Source: Siphonobacter sp. SORGH_AS_0500
Lineage (GTDB): Bacteria; Bacteroidota; Bacteroidia; Cytophagales; Spirosomataceae
Length of the DNA stretch: 64,000 nucleotides
Direction of reading: 5' to 3'
NCBI RefSeq assembly: GCF_002838835.1
Contig: NZ_NHPP01000007.1
Span: 186,001 to 250,000 of the forward strand
Both the position numbers and the translations under genes were made by a program. Numbering within the stretch: the stretch's first letter is position 1; each line of letters starts with the position of its first letter. This document shows, piece after piece, positions 39,998 to 49,906 of the stretch. The notes under the pieces are model-generated. The model worked only from the letters and a program-made list of their open reading frames with translations, had not been told where the DNA came from and did not search any database.

Positions 39998-40689
39998 CTT
40001 GGTATAATGTTTAAAATTAGATATTATTATAAGTAAACTTTAATAATAATTTTAAGAGCTAAGCACACAAGAATTAAAATACGTTGCAATACGGTTTCGA
40101 AGTAATTTTTACAAGGGCAACTAATAAACCAAGCATTTCTGTTTGGCGAATGAGTTATGTTCTTTACCCGTTTATGATCAGCTCTGATAATATAAAAATA
40201 GCTAAGATTTGCTTTCTGTATTTTTTTGCTTTTGTCAGCTTATAAAATAATTATTGTCGGTCGGTTCAGATATGAGGATATATTTATATTTAAGGTATCT
40301 AATACTAATAAGTCTATGGATTTGGGCTCAATTATAGTGAATACTTTTATAAATATAAAAAATATGACCTCTATTTTTAAGACTTACACTATAATTTAAA
40401 TTACGTTTGCAATAGCAGCGTTAAGGGGAGATATTTTAAAAAATCATTAGACGTGTGGCTGTAACCATGGTTTGTCTTTATCAATCAAATAACCAAGAAG
40501 TACATTTGAAAAATATTTTTAGAACAAACTATAAGCGATACCTAACTACAAGTATTGCTTATACGTTTCTAGATAATATATATAGAATTTATAAGAGATT
40601 CCAACTTGTAGTGAAGAATCGACCAAAAAGATGGGTGGTATTCAGTTACAGCTACCAGAGTATTTCTAGTTGTTTAACACAGAGCTAAG
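39998..40689. other. AT-rich intergenic region
   Basis: No supported gene. Short frames on the plus strand around 40455-40688 have no family features. The region precedes an integrase-leader scar. Confidence 0.5.
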
Positions 40690-40815
40690 TGATAGGATCA
40701 TTGATACGGGCAGGAACTGTAATTGGGGGCATCGTTGGGGGCACTCTGCAGAAAAAACCGTTACACGATTAATAAATTCAACCACTTAGGAGCAAAATGA
40801 AGATGCGACATCCGC
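40690..40815 (+). repeat. P4-type integrase leader scar, copy b
   Basis: Contains TGGGGGCATCGTTGGGGGCA (40724-40743), then AATTCAACCACTTAGGAGCA and an ATG at 40797 followed by AAGATGCGACATCC. The spacing from motif to ATG (54 nt) equals that at the intact integrase (54677 to 54732). Only a few integrase codons remain, so this is the scar of an earlier insertion. Confidence 0.65.
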
Positions 40816-40840
40816 ATTTGAATTCACTTATTATATATTA

Positions 40841-40879
40841 TCCTTGTAATTATAATAATATATGTTATAATTGCAAGGA
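40841..40879 (+). promoter_or_regulatory. inverted repeat touching the DUF4143 ATPase start
   Basis: TCCTTGTAATTATAA (40841-40855) pairs with TTATAATTGCAAGGA (40865-40879) with one mismatch. It ends on the first base of the start codon, so a protein bound here, or an RNA hairpin, would block translation. Autoregulation is inferred. Confidence 0.4.
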
Positions 40880-42057
40880 TGATCACTCGTGAAGCTCAAA
40901 CTGAAATTGCTCAACTCTTGGAAGAGTTTCCGGCCGTTGCCGTTCTTGGCCCTCGTCAAGTGGGTAAAACGACGTTAGCTGAAACCATTGCCACGGCCAT
41001 TAGCCCCAATCCCATCTATCTGGATCTGGAAAGCCCTACGGATTTGGCCAAATTGCAGGAACCCGAGGCCTATTTCGAATTGCATAAAGGCCAACTCATT
41101 ATTTTGGATGAAATCCAGCGTGTACCGGAGCTGTTTGCGACTTTGCGGGGTGTTATTGATCGCCGCCGCCGAGAAGGATATAAAACCGGTCAATTTCTCA
41201 TGTTAGGGTCGGCCTCACTTGATCTATTAAAACAATCTTCCGAATCTCTTGCGGGTCGTATCGCCTATAAAGAATTATCAGGTTTGACAGCGACGGAAAT
41301 CAGGTCTTCTCATGTGGGGGATCAAAACCGACTTTGGTTGCGTGGGGGATTTCCTGACAGTTTTTTATCCAAAACCGATGCGGCTAGTCTTCGTTGGAGG
41401 CTCAACTTTATCAGTACCTACTTGGAACGGGACGTACCACAATTAGGGCCTCGGATTCCGGCGATGACTTTGCGGCTTTTGTGGACAATGCTAGCTCATA
41501 ATCAAGGGGCTCAATTGAATATGGCCCAACTAGGGGCAAATCTTGGCATTGCCATACCCACGACCAAACGTTACCTAGAATTACTGGAAGACTTGTTATT
41601 GATCCGTCACCTGCGTCCTTGGTCTGGAAATGCGGGCAAACGGCTAGTTAAGTCGCCTAAAGTTTATATTCGTGATAGTGGCATTACCCATGCGTTATTG
41701 AACCTGACGGATATGGATGACCTCTTAGGGCATCCGGTGGTAGGAGCGAGTTGGGAAGGGTTTGTCGTAGAAAACCTGTTATCCTGTTTACCGGTCGGTG
41801 CTACACCCTGGTTTTACCGGACATCGGCAGGGGCTGAAATTGATTTGGTTATTGAACGCAACCGGCAGCAGATTTATGCCATCGAAATTAAGCGTTCTAT
41901 GACTCCCGTACTCTCTAAAGGATTTTATTTGGGCTGCGAAGACATGGGTGCGACCAGACGGTTTCTGGTTTATCCAGGTCGTGAACGCTATCCGATTGCT
42001 AAAGATGTCGTAGCGATTTCTCTAGCTGAAATGATGGAGGAACTTCGTAGTATTTAA
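40879..42057 (+). CDS. AAA-type ATPase with DUF4143 domain
   Basis: 392 residues. Walker A GPRQVGKTT (24-32) and Walker B LIILDEIQRVPE are followed by an AAA_14 domain and, from about residue 180, a DUF4143 domain that ends with GAEIDLVIERN and IYAIEIKRS, resembling a PD-(D/E)XK nuclease fold. Such proteins are common on mobile DNA and have no settled role. It is more GC-rich than the preceding region and stands alone between two integrase-related scars. Confidence 0.85.
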   Translation: MITREAQTEIAQLLEEFPAVAVLGPRQVGKTTLAETIATAISPNPIYLDLESPTDLAKLQEPEAYFELHKGQLIILDEIQRVPELFATLRGVIDRRRREGYKTGQFLMLGSASLDLLKQSSESLAGRIAYKELSGLTATEIRSSHVGDQNRLWLRGGFPDSFLSKTDAASLRWRLNFISTYLERDVPQLGPRIPAMTLRLLWTMLAHNQGAQLNMAQLGANLGIAIPTTKRYLELLEDLLLIRHLRPWSGNAGKRLVKSPKVYIRDSGITHALLNLTDMDDLLGHPVVGASWEGFVVENLLSCLPVGATPWFYRTSAGAEIDLVIERNRQQIYAIEIKRSMTPVLSKGFYLGCEDMGATRRFLVYPGRERYPIAKDVVAISLAEMMEELRSI

Positions 42058-42164
42058 TAAATCAGCAGTAAAACCCACCATTTAAATCAAAGAGTAAGTG
42101 TTATACTAATAACGCAATCAATAGCATTCCTCAAGATTGATGACATTAGAGTACAGCTTCTAAC

Positions 42165-42260
42165 GTCTAAAGAAGGGACAAATGATAAGATAGTTGATAC
42201 AGGCATGAACGGTAGTTAGGTGTTACTTTGCAGAATAATCCCTATGCAATCAATCCGACT
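42165..42260 (+). repeat. integrase-leader repeat, copy c (very degenerate)
   Basis: TCTAAAGAAGGGACAAATGA, TAAGATAGTTGATACAGGCA and TGAACGGTAGTTAGG align with copies a (about 11020-11080) and b, but the double GGGGGCA motif has decayed. Confidence 0.45.
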
Positions 42261-42293
42261 TCTTATAACAGAAATAGACGATGGAACATCCTA

Positions 42294-42431
42294 TCATTTA
42301 CATAAAATCTTGCAAAAATAATTGATGTTGGGCTCTTGAAGCCGCGTTGTCTCCAGGAAGCGTTTCCGCTGATTAACATTGAGGTAAAGCCGTTCACCCG
42401 TCAGAGGGGCTCGCAAGTCTAATAATGCCAT
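42294..42431 (-). pseudogene. N-terminal relic of a tyrosine recombinase
   Basis: A 45-codon minus-strand frame starts MALLDLRAPLTGERLYLNVN and continues RKRFLETTRLQEP and NINYFCK, then stops where the catalytic domain should begin. The sequence resembles the SAM-like start of short site-specific integrases. It is a dead fragment. The rest of 42058-42675 shows no gene. Confidence 0.55.
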
Positions 42432-42675
42432 TTTTGTGCTATTCCAAGAAATATGAAAATATAGCTACCACAAAACAGCAAAAGGGCAATAGAGCGGGGG
42501 GCTAAAGGACGGCCAGCTTTCGCACTTTAAGGAGTAAAAGGCGAAATGATGTTATTTAAGCAGTAGCATCATGGGGGTAGTTGCATCCTATTGTTGATGT
42601 CTAGCTATAGGAATAATCATAACGGTGTGGCCGTCTTTCTGTTTGACATGGCTGCGGATGCTCTAGCAGCAGGTT

Positions 42676-42879
42676 TTACGAAGGTTCTTTTTTAGGCGGG
42701 CGGTGAAAAATGGTAACACCTTTCGATATCCATGCTGGACATATGAAAAAGTGCCTCATGCATCGTTGACAGCGATAATAACGCTTGGGAAAAAGTACGT
42801 TACGAACATAGAAAGGACGACGTACCCGATCAACATCTTTGGAGTGGCAATAGGGACATTGCCTAGTTAAAGCCAGCAT
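42676..42879 (-). CDS. small zinc-ribbon protein (copy 2)
   Basis: 67 residues with CPYC (8-11) and CQRC (37-40) and the shared core VRNVLFPKRYYRC. It is the paralogue of the gene at 10607-10795; the shared leader (TTTATTAGGTATGGGATAAT on the plus strand near 42888) shows that the promoter was copied too. Copy 2 has a longer, basic C-terminus (RPPKKEPS). Function unknown. Confidence 0.6.
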   Translation of the reverse strand: MLALTRQCPYCHSKDVDRVRRPFYVRNVLFPKRYYRCQRCMRHFFICPAWISKGVTIFHRPPKKEPS

Positions 42880-43059
42880 AATAAGTTTATTAGGTATGGG
42901 ATAATGCCTTAAATTTAATTATTTACCGAGAATTTAACTATTAGTATAAATTAATACTTAACTTATATTAACATAAGGTAAACATTGGTAGGGTCTGAAC
43001 GCTTGTTCGGATAGACCAAAGTCAGATCCCCCGGAATGACCTAAGGTAATACAAACAAA

Positions 43060-43085
43060 TGAAGCCTCCTTTAACAGAGGCTTCA
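43060..43085 (-). terminator. terminator of the SusCD operon
   Basis: TGAAGCCTC (43060-43068) pairs with GAGGCTTCA (43077-43085); on the minus strand ATTTGTTTGTATT follows. It lies 32 bases after the last gene of the operon. Confidence 0.65.
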
Positions 43086-43116
43086 AGAACGAAAGAAGGG
43101 GGTGGAATTAGGGATA

Positions 43117-43917
43117 CTATTGCATATCGACATCAAACGTACCCATACCTCCCGCTAAATTTATCCGGTTATTCCCAAATAAAAGATAGGTGGTTTGAGA
43201 CCTTTGGGTGTAAGCAATACGGTTATTGAAAGAATCACACATTGCTTTAGAGATCGGATTTCTTGGAGAAAAACGAACCGAGTAGGCAGGATACCTCACC
43301 TGATAGTCGCAGTCATTGGGATGTTTAGGATCACTTTTGTAAGACCAGCCAGTATGACTGATTGTTCCCCCATTCACTAGAGAAGCCGTAAACGGATGCG
43401 AATCCTGAGAACAAGCCGCCACCTTTCCTGCTTTGATAGGCTCTGCCGTTTGCCAGTACAATAAATCAATAGGAAGGTGAACCTTCGTTAACACCAGGCT
43501 AAGTTCTTCTTCTGAGAGTTGATTGTATGGTTTGTGGTAAGTATTCATAGAAGCCTGATTCACTTTTTTGCTGAACTCTTCAAGTTTTTTAACTTCAGCA
43601 GTCAGAAGGCTCATCTGACTTTCACTTACACGTCCCTGAGCATTAGAAAAGTTTTTTGTCGTTTTTTCAAGAACATACGTATTAAGTATCTTATTAAAAA
43701 GTTCTAACTCATCAAAGCTCAGCTTTTTGTAACGAGCTACCCAATTTTCCATCTCTTCGGTGGTCGCCTGATTTACTCCCTGCTTAACAAAAGCCGCCAT
43801 CGCTACTTCTTGCCCATTTTGAGGCGTTACTTGCTGGGAAGATGGCTCTTGGCAGCCCAAGATGAGGCTGGTGCCAATAATAGTAGTAATAAATAAACTA
43901 AAGGATTTCTTTTTCAT
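43117..43917 (-). CDS. lipoprotein of the SusCD locus (paralogue 2)
   Basis: 266 residues with a lipobox (LILGC, Cys about 22). The helical middle (KKLSFDELELFNKILNTYVL) and the C-terminal region (ISHTGWSYK, PNDCDYQVRYPAY, TYLLFGNNRINLAGG) match the next gene closely. Three Cys are conserved between the two (in VAACS, NDCDY and MCDSF). The family is not recognised. As the last gene of a sigma/FecR/SusC/SusD unit it is probably an outer-membrane surface lipoprotein that helps bind the imported substrate. Confidence 0.65.
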   Translation of the reverse strand: MKKKSFSLFITTIIGTSLILGCQEPSSQQVTPQNGQEVAMAAFVKQGVNQATTEEMENWVARYKKLSFDELELFNKILNTYVLEKTTKNFSNAQGRVSESQMSLLTAEVKKLEEFSKKVNQASMNTYHKPYNQLSEEELSLVLTKVHLPIDLLYWQTAEPIKAGKVAACSQDSHPFTASLVNGGTISHTGWSYKSDPKHPNDCDYQVRYPAYSVRFSPRNPISKAMCDSFNNRIAYTQRSQTTYLLFGNNRINLAGGMGTFDVDMQ

Positions 43918-44018
43918 AATAGTAGTTATGATAGAATCATACTTTCAGCTGTATAGGGATGGTTAAAACAGCCTTTTAAAGTTGATTTTTAGTGCTTTAA
44001 TAAATCAATAAGACGTCC

Positions 44019-44822
44019 TTATCTCATGTTTACGTCATAATTAGCAGTACCAGTATATAATTGAACCCCTCTGTTACCGAATAACAAATAAGTAATACTA
44101 GCAGAAGGATAAAAGACGGATCTTCTAGCAATTTTGTAATTCCAATGACTACATAATAGCTGAGATAAGTAATTATCTGCAGAAATTTCCGAACGAAATC
44201 CGCTGTAGGAAAATTCATAATCACAGTCATTAGGGGCACTGGGTGTCGCCCGGCGAGTCCAACCCGTATGATTGGCAGGAGCATTGTCCGTTTTGCTAGT
44301 CACATAGGGAAAACTGGCGGAAGAACAGGCCATTATTTTCGCTCCCTCCTTCCCAAGAGAAGGAGCCACGATGCCAGTTAAAATCCCATCGAGTTGTTCA
44401 GGCGTGAGTTTATTGAACGAAACGCCATACTTCTTTACAGCTAGCTTATTGACTTCGCTGCGGTAGATCTCCACGTTTGCCGTATGTTTTTCCAATGCTG
44501 CCTGCTGGGCAGCACTTACCCGGCCTCCGGCTGCTGATTGCAATTCTTTTTCTAAACCTAAGCGGCTTATCTCTTTGTTAAATACTTCCAGTTCTTCAAA
44601 AGTTAAATTCTTATACATCTCGTCCATGGCGGCATAATGATCCTGCATACCCGGTTTTACGGCATTTTGAGCAAATGCTTTGATTTTATCCACATTTACA
44701 TGTGACCCTTGAGTAGTAGCAGGGCTCACTTCCGTTTGGTCGGTTTGGCAACCAATGCCTGCTATCAGTAAACAAGCCAGTGAAGCCGAAGCGAAAAGAG
44801 TGGAAATTTTCATTTTCTTCAT
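44019..44822 (-). CDS. lipoprotein of the SusCD locus (paralogue 1)
   Basis: 267 residues, lipobox IAGIGC (Cys about 25). It is a paralogue of 43117-43917: KNLTFEELEVFNKEISRLGL, NHTGWTRR, PNDCDYEFSYSGF and TYLLFGNRGVQL correspond. It starts 62 bp after susD, so co-transcription is likely. A tandem duplication of one uncharacterised gene explains the pair. Confidence 0.65.
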   Translation of the reverse strand: MKKMKISTLFASASLACLLIAGIGCQTDQTEVSPATTQGSHVNVDKIKAFAQNAVKPGMQDHYAAMDEMYKNLTFEELEVFNKEISRLGLEKELQSAAGGRVSAAQQAALEKHTANVEIYRSEVNKLAVKKYGVSFNKLTPEQLDGILTGIVAPSLGKEGAKIMACSSASFPYVTSKTDNAPANHTGWTRRATPSAPNDCDYEFSYSGFRSEISADNYLSQLLCSHWNYKIARRSVFYPSASITYLLFGNRGVQLYTGTANYDVNMR

Positions 44823-44883
44823 TGATAAAAACAGTTAGAAATTGGTTTGAATAAAAAGCGGATGAATAAAAATGCGTAAGGGG

Positions 44884-46350
44884 TTAGTAACCGTCGTTCT
44901 GAGTTAGCTTTGGATTGATGGTTCGTTCCCGTTCAGGGATGGGATAAAGCGTATTTCGAATCTGGATATTTTTGGTCTGGACTAAGACGGCTTTGGTTTT
45001 GCCGGTGCGGACTAAATCAAACCAGCGGTGGTTTTCAAAGGCTAGCTCTACGCGACGTTCGCGATCAATAGCCTCTCTTAACGCGGCTTGGCTCAGACCC
45101 GTCCAATCGGGCAAAACACCAGATTGACCCGACCGAGCCCGGCGACGGACGCTGTTAAGAGCTTCCAACGCTTCCTGAGAACCGCCCTGCTGTTCATTTA
45201 ACGCTTCTGCATATACGAGCAACAAATCTGCGTAGCGGTAGACCCGAACGGAATTGCTACTGCCAACGCCACTCCCCCCCTGGGTTCCGCCAGTTGCCGA
45301 TGGATCGAGGTATTTAAGGGTGTAATTGACATTGACTACATTGCCTGAAGCATTGATATAAGACGTTTTGAGGGAAGCCTCTTTTCGAGGATCACCTGCT
45401 TCATAAGCTTCGACTAATTCATCACTCGGGATATTTCGGCCTACGCCATTACTACCCGTAACGCCCGTAACCGAAGAGCCTGAACCCGCCGGAGCAAATA
45501 ATTCATGCAGGTTATGGCCCAGAAAGTTGCCCGTTCCAGACTGAGCTCCGATAAAGTATTGAACTTCAAAAATGGACTCCCGGCTATTCTTTTGCGTAAC
45601 GGCAAAAACATTTGCGTAAGAAGGCAGCAATTGATAGACTTGAGAATCCATTACTTCCTTAGCCTTAGCTGCTGCCTGTGCCCAGTTTTTACGGGTTAGG
45701 TAAACCTTAGCCAGATACGCTTTGGCTGCTCCACGGGTAGCCCGGCCCAAATCAGAAGAAGAATACGTAGCGGGTAAAGCCTCTGCTGCGGTAAAATCAG
45801 CGATAATCTGCGTATAGATTTCATCTTCAGAAGCCCGGGCGGGTAAATTAGTCGGCAGGGTCTGTTCCAGGTCTTTCGTTTCCTGAGTAACTAAGGGAAC
45901 GGGGCCGAATAGACGTACTAAATTGAAGTAATACAGTCCCCTTAAAAATTGAGCCTCTAGCATGAGCCTGTTCCGAAGGCTGGCGTCCATGCTTATACCC
46001 GGTAAACGATTCAGTACCGTGTTACAGCGAGCAATTCCTAAGTAGTGGTATTGCCAGGCTTGCAATACCGCGGCGTGACTAGTACCTAAGGTCAAATTAT
46101 CAATGGATACATCCGGGTCATCGGTATTGTCGGAAGCCACTTCTGCCAAAAGCCAAATTCCTTGTGTGCTGCGATGAATTTCCTGCAACGGATTATAAGC
46201 AGCATTCGTGGCTACAATAGCATCCTGAGAAGTTTTGTAGAACGATTTTTCATCGGCTACCGAGCGGTGCTCGAGTTGAAGGTATTTGTCGCAAGAGCTA
46301 AATAATACAGGGCCAAGCACTAACGTGAGGAGGAAGATAGATCTTTTCAT
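44884..46350 (-). CDS. susD: SusD/RagB-family outer-membrane lipoprotein
   Basis: 488 residues. Lipobox VLFSSC (Cys about 20), SusD N-terminal helices (TSQDAIVATNAAYNPLQ), TPR core (RLMLEAQFLRGLYYFNLVRL) and C-terminal RVYRYADLLLVYAEALNEQ with ERRVELAFENHRWFDLVRTG are all classic. It forms the lid of the SusC transporter and binds the ligand at the cell surface. It starts 7 bp after susC. The ligand cannot be told; no glycoside hydrolase lies in the operon. Confidence 0.95.
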   Translation of the reverse strand: MKRSIFLLTLVLGPVLFSSCDKYLQLEHRSVADEKSFYKTSQDAIVATNAAYNPLQEIHRSTQGIWLLAEVASDNTDDPDVSIDNLTLGTSHAAVLQAWQYHYLGIARCNTVLNRLPGISMDASLRNRLMLEAQFLRGLYYFNLVRLFGPVPLVTQETKDLEQTLPTNLPARASEDEIYTQIIADFTAAEALPATYSSSDLGRATRGAAKAYLAKVYLTRKNWAQAAAKAKEVMDSQVYQLLPSYANVFAVTQKNSRESIFEVQYFIGAQSGTGNFLGHNLHELFAPAGSGSSVTGVTGSNGVGRNIPSDELVEAYEAGDPRKEASLKTSYINASGNVVNVNYTLKYLDPSATGGTQGGSGVGSSNSVRVYRYADLLLVYAEALNEQQGGSQEALEALNSVRRRARSGQSGVLPDWTGLSQAALREAIDRERRVELAFENHRWFDLVRTGKTKAVLVQTKNIQIRNTLYPIPERERTINPKLTQNDGY

Positions 46351-46357
46351 GGGAAGA

Positions 46358-49300
46358 TTAAAGAGAAAGGTTCAGACCAAACATGAACATGCGTTGCAAG
46401 GGATAATTCGCATCATCATAGCCACTTACCAGAGGATCGTTCCCGGATCGGCCCACTTCTGGGTCATAACCCGAGTAAGAAGTGAAGGTGATTAGATTTT
46501 GAGCAGATACGTAGGTTTTTAATCCTTTTAAGTGCCACTTATTCAGTAGTTTAGCGGGCCATTGGTACCCTAGGGAAATATTTCTCAGTCGTAGAAAAGA
46601 TCCGTCTTCAATCCAGCGGGTAGAGAAGCGATTGTTGTTATTACGATCTATCGCTACGGCTCGGGGCGTCTTTCCATCGCCAGGATCACTCGCCGAATGC
46701 CAGCGGTGGAGCGTTTGCGTGGAGCCATTATACTGGCCCAGCATGGATTCCCGCTTCTGACGAGTGACATTGTAAATCTGATTGCCCTGTACACCTTGAA
46801 AGAAGATGTTCAGTTCAACGCCTTTGTAGGAAAAGGCATTCGTCATTCCATACACCCAATCAGGCGTTGGATTACCGATGATGGTTCGATCATCATCATT
46901 AATTACTCCATCGCCGTTGACATCTTTAAACTTGAGGTCTCCGGGCTTGGCAAACGGTTGAACCGGAGAAGCTTCTATCTCCTGAGCACTTTGGAAAATG
47001 CCTTCCATGACATAGCCATAGAAAGAACTTACGGGTAATCCTGCCCGGATGAGGGTATTACTGCTTAAAATAATCTGGCGATCGGCCTGCCCTAGACTTA
47101 CGACATGGTTTTTATTGAGTGCTGCATTCAAACTAGTCGTCCAGCGAAAAGCTCCGGGTAGATTGACGGAGTTAATCGCAAATTCCCATCCTTTGTTTTG
47201 CATTCCTCCAATGTTCTGCGTAGATCCCGAAAAGCCCGTCGTATAGGCTAATGGAGTACCTGACACCAGCATTTGATTGGTATTCTTTACGTACACATCC
47301 GTAACCAGGTTGAGTCGATTGTTAAACAACCCTACATCTAGCCCTACATCAAATTGAGCGGTAGATTCCCAGCCTAAACGAGCATTGGCTAGGATGTTGG
47401 GAGCTAACCCGTTCACGGCTTTGCCGCCAAAGGCATAATTGGCCGTCGCTACGCTACCGATGTAGGCATAATAAGCCAAGCTATTGACCCCATTCTGAAT
47501 TTCGCTATTCCCCGTTAATCCATAGCTAACTCGGATTTTAAGATCATTCAACCAGCGGTGATTAACCAGAAAAGGTTCCTCACTGATATTCCAGCCTGCG
47601 GAGATAGAAGGGAAGTACCCGAATCGTTTTTGGGGACCAAATTTGGAAGATCCATCCGCCCGCATGGCTACTGAAAATAAATACTTACTACGGAAGGCAT
47701 AATGAGCCCGGGCCAGAAAAGACGCCATCCGCCAGCCTTCTCGAAAAGAGTTGGTCAAATCGGTCTGGCCTCCATTGGTCGTCGTTACCAAATCATTCGG
47801 GAAATTGGTAACCCGGCTAATCATCCGTTCAAAGTTTGCTCCCTGAAACGTGGCCCCACCTACCAGCGATAGGTGATGATCAGCGTGGAAATGTTTGGAA
47901 TATGAAAGAATATTTTCGTTTAACCAGCCTAATTCCTGAGAAGCAAAAGCAAAGCCGGAGCCTACACTGGGCGGCGGAGTACCGGTAGACGTAGGAATGA
48001 AGATATTATTTTTCAAATAGTTAGCATCAAGACCGATGCTGGTTCGAAGCGTAAATCCGGGCAAAAAGGTGTATTCCGCGTAAGAACTGCCAATCATCCG
48101 GGTTGTATTGATGGGATGCCAGTATTCCAGAGCGGATGCCAGGGGGTTATCAATCAGTGCAAAACCGCTGGTATAATTGGGACGGGCATAGTTGCCGCTA
48201 GCATCGTAAACGGGAATGGTCGGCGTTTGCAGTAAAGCACCATAGATTAAACCGCCCTGCAATTCATTCCCCGTCGCCCGGTTGATGGTATTCGTCGCAT
48301 TGTTGACGGTGATACTACTGCCTATTTTAAACTTTTTGAATACCTGCTGATCCAGATTAAGCCGGACTGAGTAGCGTTTGTAACCGGAAACTTTAATGAT
48401 CCCGTCCTGATTAAAATAACCCAGCGACAATGCATACTGGGTGAATTCATTACCCCCCGAAATGGATAACTGGTAGTTTTGAATGGCCGCTTTTTTGAAA
48501 ATCTGATCCTGCCAGTTCGTACTGGTTATTAGACTGGAAGGATCCGCCAGTTCGGGAATGGGCCGGGCGGCTACAGGCACCGAAGCCGGATTACCTAAAT
48601 CTGCCCGTGCATTGGCTCTGGATTCATTTATTAGCTCTGCGTATTGGCTGGAATGAAGCGTTGGTAATTGATGAGCAACCGATTGTATGCCATAGTACGC
48701 GTCAAGTTCCACCCGGGCCTGACCAGCTTTTCCTCGTTTGGTAGTAATCAAGACTACGCCGTTGGCTGCTCTGGAGCCGTAAATAGAAGCCGCTGCCGCG
48801 TCTTTGAGGACTTCCATTGAAACGATGTCGTTGGGATTGATGGCACTCAAAGCGTTATGTACAACCCCGGTTCCAAAAATTCCCGCCGGGCCATTATTGT
48901 TCGTCGTTCCCCAATTGTAGAAAGGTACGCCGTCAATCACGTACAAGGGTTCATTACCCGCGGTAATCGAGCTCGTACCCCGAATACGAATGTTGACTGA
49001 CCCACCAGGTTGACCAGAAGTTTGCGTAACCTGAACTCCGGCCACTCGCCCCTGCAAGGCTTGATCCATACCCGTAATCGGTACCTGTCGTAATGCCTTT
49101 TCACTCACGGACCCAATAGACCCGGTCAAATCTTTGCGAAGCTGGGTGCCATACCCAATCACCACCACTTCATTAAGACCCTTGATTGAACTCCTTAGTT
49201 TGACATCAAGCACCGACTGGTTACCTAAGGAATGTTCCTGGGTATCCATCCCGATGTACGAAAAAATAAGGATAGCTTCCGGGCTAGGCACCGCTAGAGA

Positions 49301-49825
49301 ATACCTTCCTTTACTGTCAGTAACGGTAGCTTTATACGTTCCTTTGATCAGCACATGCACGCCAGGCAAAGCCTCACCGGTTATCGCATCCGTAACCACA
49401 CCTGTAACGGTAATTTCCTTCTGCTGAAGCTGGGTTTTAGAGGTCGTCTTGGCGGGACTGTGCTTGGGTTTTTCCTTTAAGATCACATCGCCTCCCCGAA
49501 AAATAGCCTCCAGTGGAGTATCCTTCAAAAGTAGCTCAAAAGCCTGCTGCAAAGCGATGTCTGCCAGCCGGATGGACACAGACTTACGGGGAAGTAAGTG
49601 GGGGTTGTAATAAATACCAATTCCTGATTTTTCAGCAATGGCCTGTAAAGCCGTTTCTAAGCTAGTGTTACTAAAGTGAATAGAAATTTTCTTTTGAGCA
49701 ATTTCGTCCTGAGCAGGCTCATGCTGATACCCAAGCCCTAATTGGGCGTGATGCACTTGTGCAGAACTGAGTACGGGCACACTGAGCAGGCAACTTCCAA
49801 TCAGGAAGCAGAGCAGTCGTTTCAT
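46358..49825 (-). CDS. susC: SusC/RagA-family TonB-dependent transporter with STN domain
   Basis: 1,155 residues. After the signal peptide there is an STN signalling domain (about 45-105, ISIHFSNTSLETALQAIAEK). A carboxypeptidase-regulatory domain (about 135-215), the TonB box region LNEVVVIGYGTQ, a plug (LQGRVAGVQVTQTSGQPGG, IRGTSSI, PLYVIDGVP) and a long barrel follow. The STN domain contacts a FecR anti-sigma factor, and the neighbouring FecR/sigma genes fit that. It imports a large ligand across the outer membrane with SusD. Confidence 0.95.
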   Translation of the reverse strand: MKRLLCFLIGSCLLSVPVLSSAQVHHAQLGLGYQHEPAQDEIAQKKISIHFSNTSLETALQAIAEKSGIGIYYNPHLLPRKSVSIRLADIALQQAFELLLKDTPLEAIFRGGDVILKEKPKHSPAKTTSKTQLQQKEITVTGVVTDAITGEALPGVHVLIKGTYKATVTDSKGRYSLAVPSPEAILIFSYIGMDTQEHSLGNQSVLDVKLRSSIKGLNEVVVIGYGTQLRKDLTGSIGSVSEKALRQVPITGMDQALQGRVAGVQVTQTSGQPGGSVNIRIRGTSSITAGNEPLYVIDGVPFYNWGTTNNNGPAGIFGTGVVHNALSAINPNDIVSMEVLKDAAAASIYGSRAANGVVLITTKRGKAGQARVELDAYYGIQSVAHQLPTLHSSQYAELINESRANARADLGNPASVPVAARPIPELADPSSLITSTNWQDQIFKKAAIQNYQLSISGGNEFTQYALSLGYFNQDGIIKVSGYKRYSVRLNLDQQVFKKFKIGSSITVNNATNTINRATGNELQGGLIYGALLQTPTIPVYDASGNYARPNYTSGFALIDNPLASALEYWHPINTTRMIGSSYAEYTFLPGFTLRTSIGLDANYLKNNIFIPTSTGTPPPSVGSGFAFASQELGWLNENILSYSKHFHADHHLSLVGGATFQGANFERMISRVTNFPNDLVTTTNGGQTDLTNSFREGWRMASFLARAHYAFRSKYLFSVAMRADGSSKFGPQKRFGYFPSISAGWNISEEPFLVNHRWLNDLKIRVSYGLTGNSEIQNGVNSLAYYAYIGSVATANYAFGGKAVNGLAPNILANARLGWESTAQFDVGLDVGLFNNRLNLVTDVYVKNTNQMLVSGTPLAYTTGFSGSTQNIGGMQNKGWEFAINSVNLPGAFRWTTSLNAALNKNHVVSLGQADRQIILSSNTLIRAGLPVSSFYGYVMEGIFQSAQEIEASPVQPFAKPGDLKFKDVNGDGVINDDDRTIIGNPTPDWVYGMTNAFSYKGVELNIFFQGVQGNQIYNVTRQKRESMLGQYNGSTQTLHRWHSASDPGDGKTPRAVAIDRNNNNRFSTRWIEDGSFLRLRNISLGYQWPAKLLNKWHLKGLKTYVSAQNLITFTSYSGYDPEVGRSGNDPLVSGYDDANYPLQRMFMFGLNLSL

Positions 49826-49906
49826 AAAGAGGTACGTTTAGGGCACGAAGAACCGGATCACTTCCTTGCAGAGGTGTGGTTGATTTGAGTAGTAAAAGTT
49901 GAGTGA

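Noticed and set aside
40455..40688. 77-codon plus-strand frame in AT-rich DNA
   Set aside because: Low-complexity codon content, no recognisable features, and surrounded by non-coding DNA and an integrase scar.
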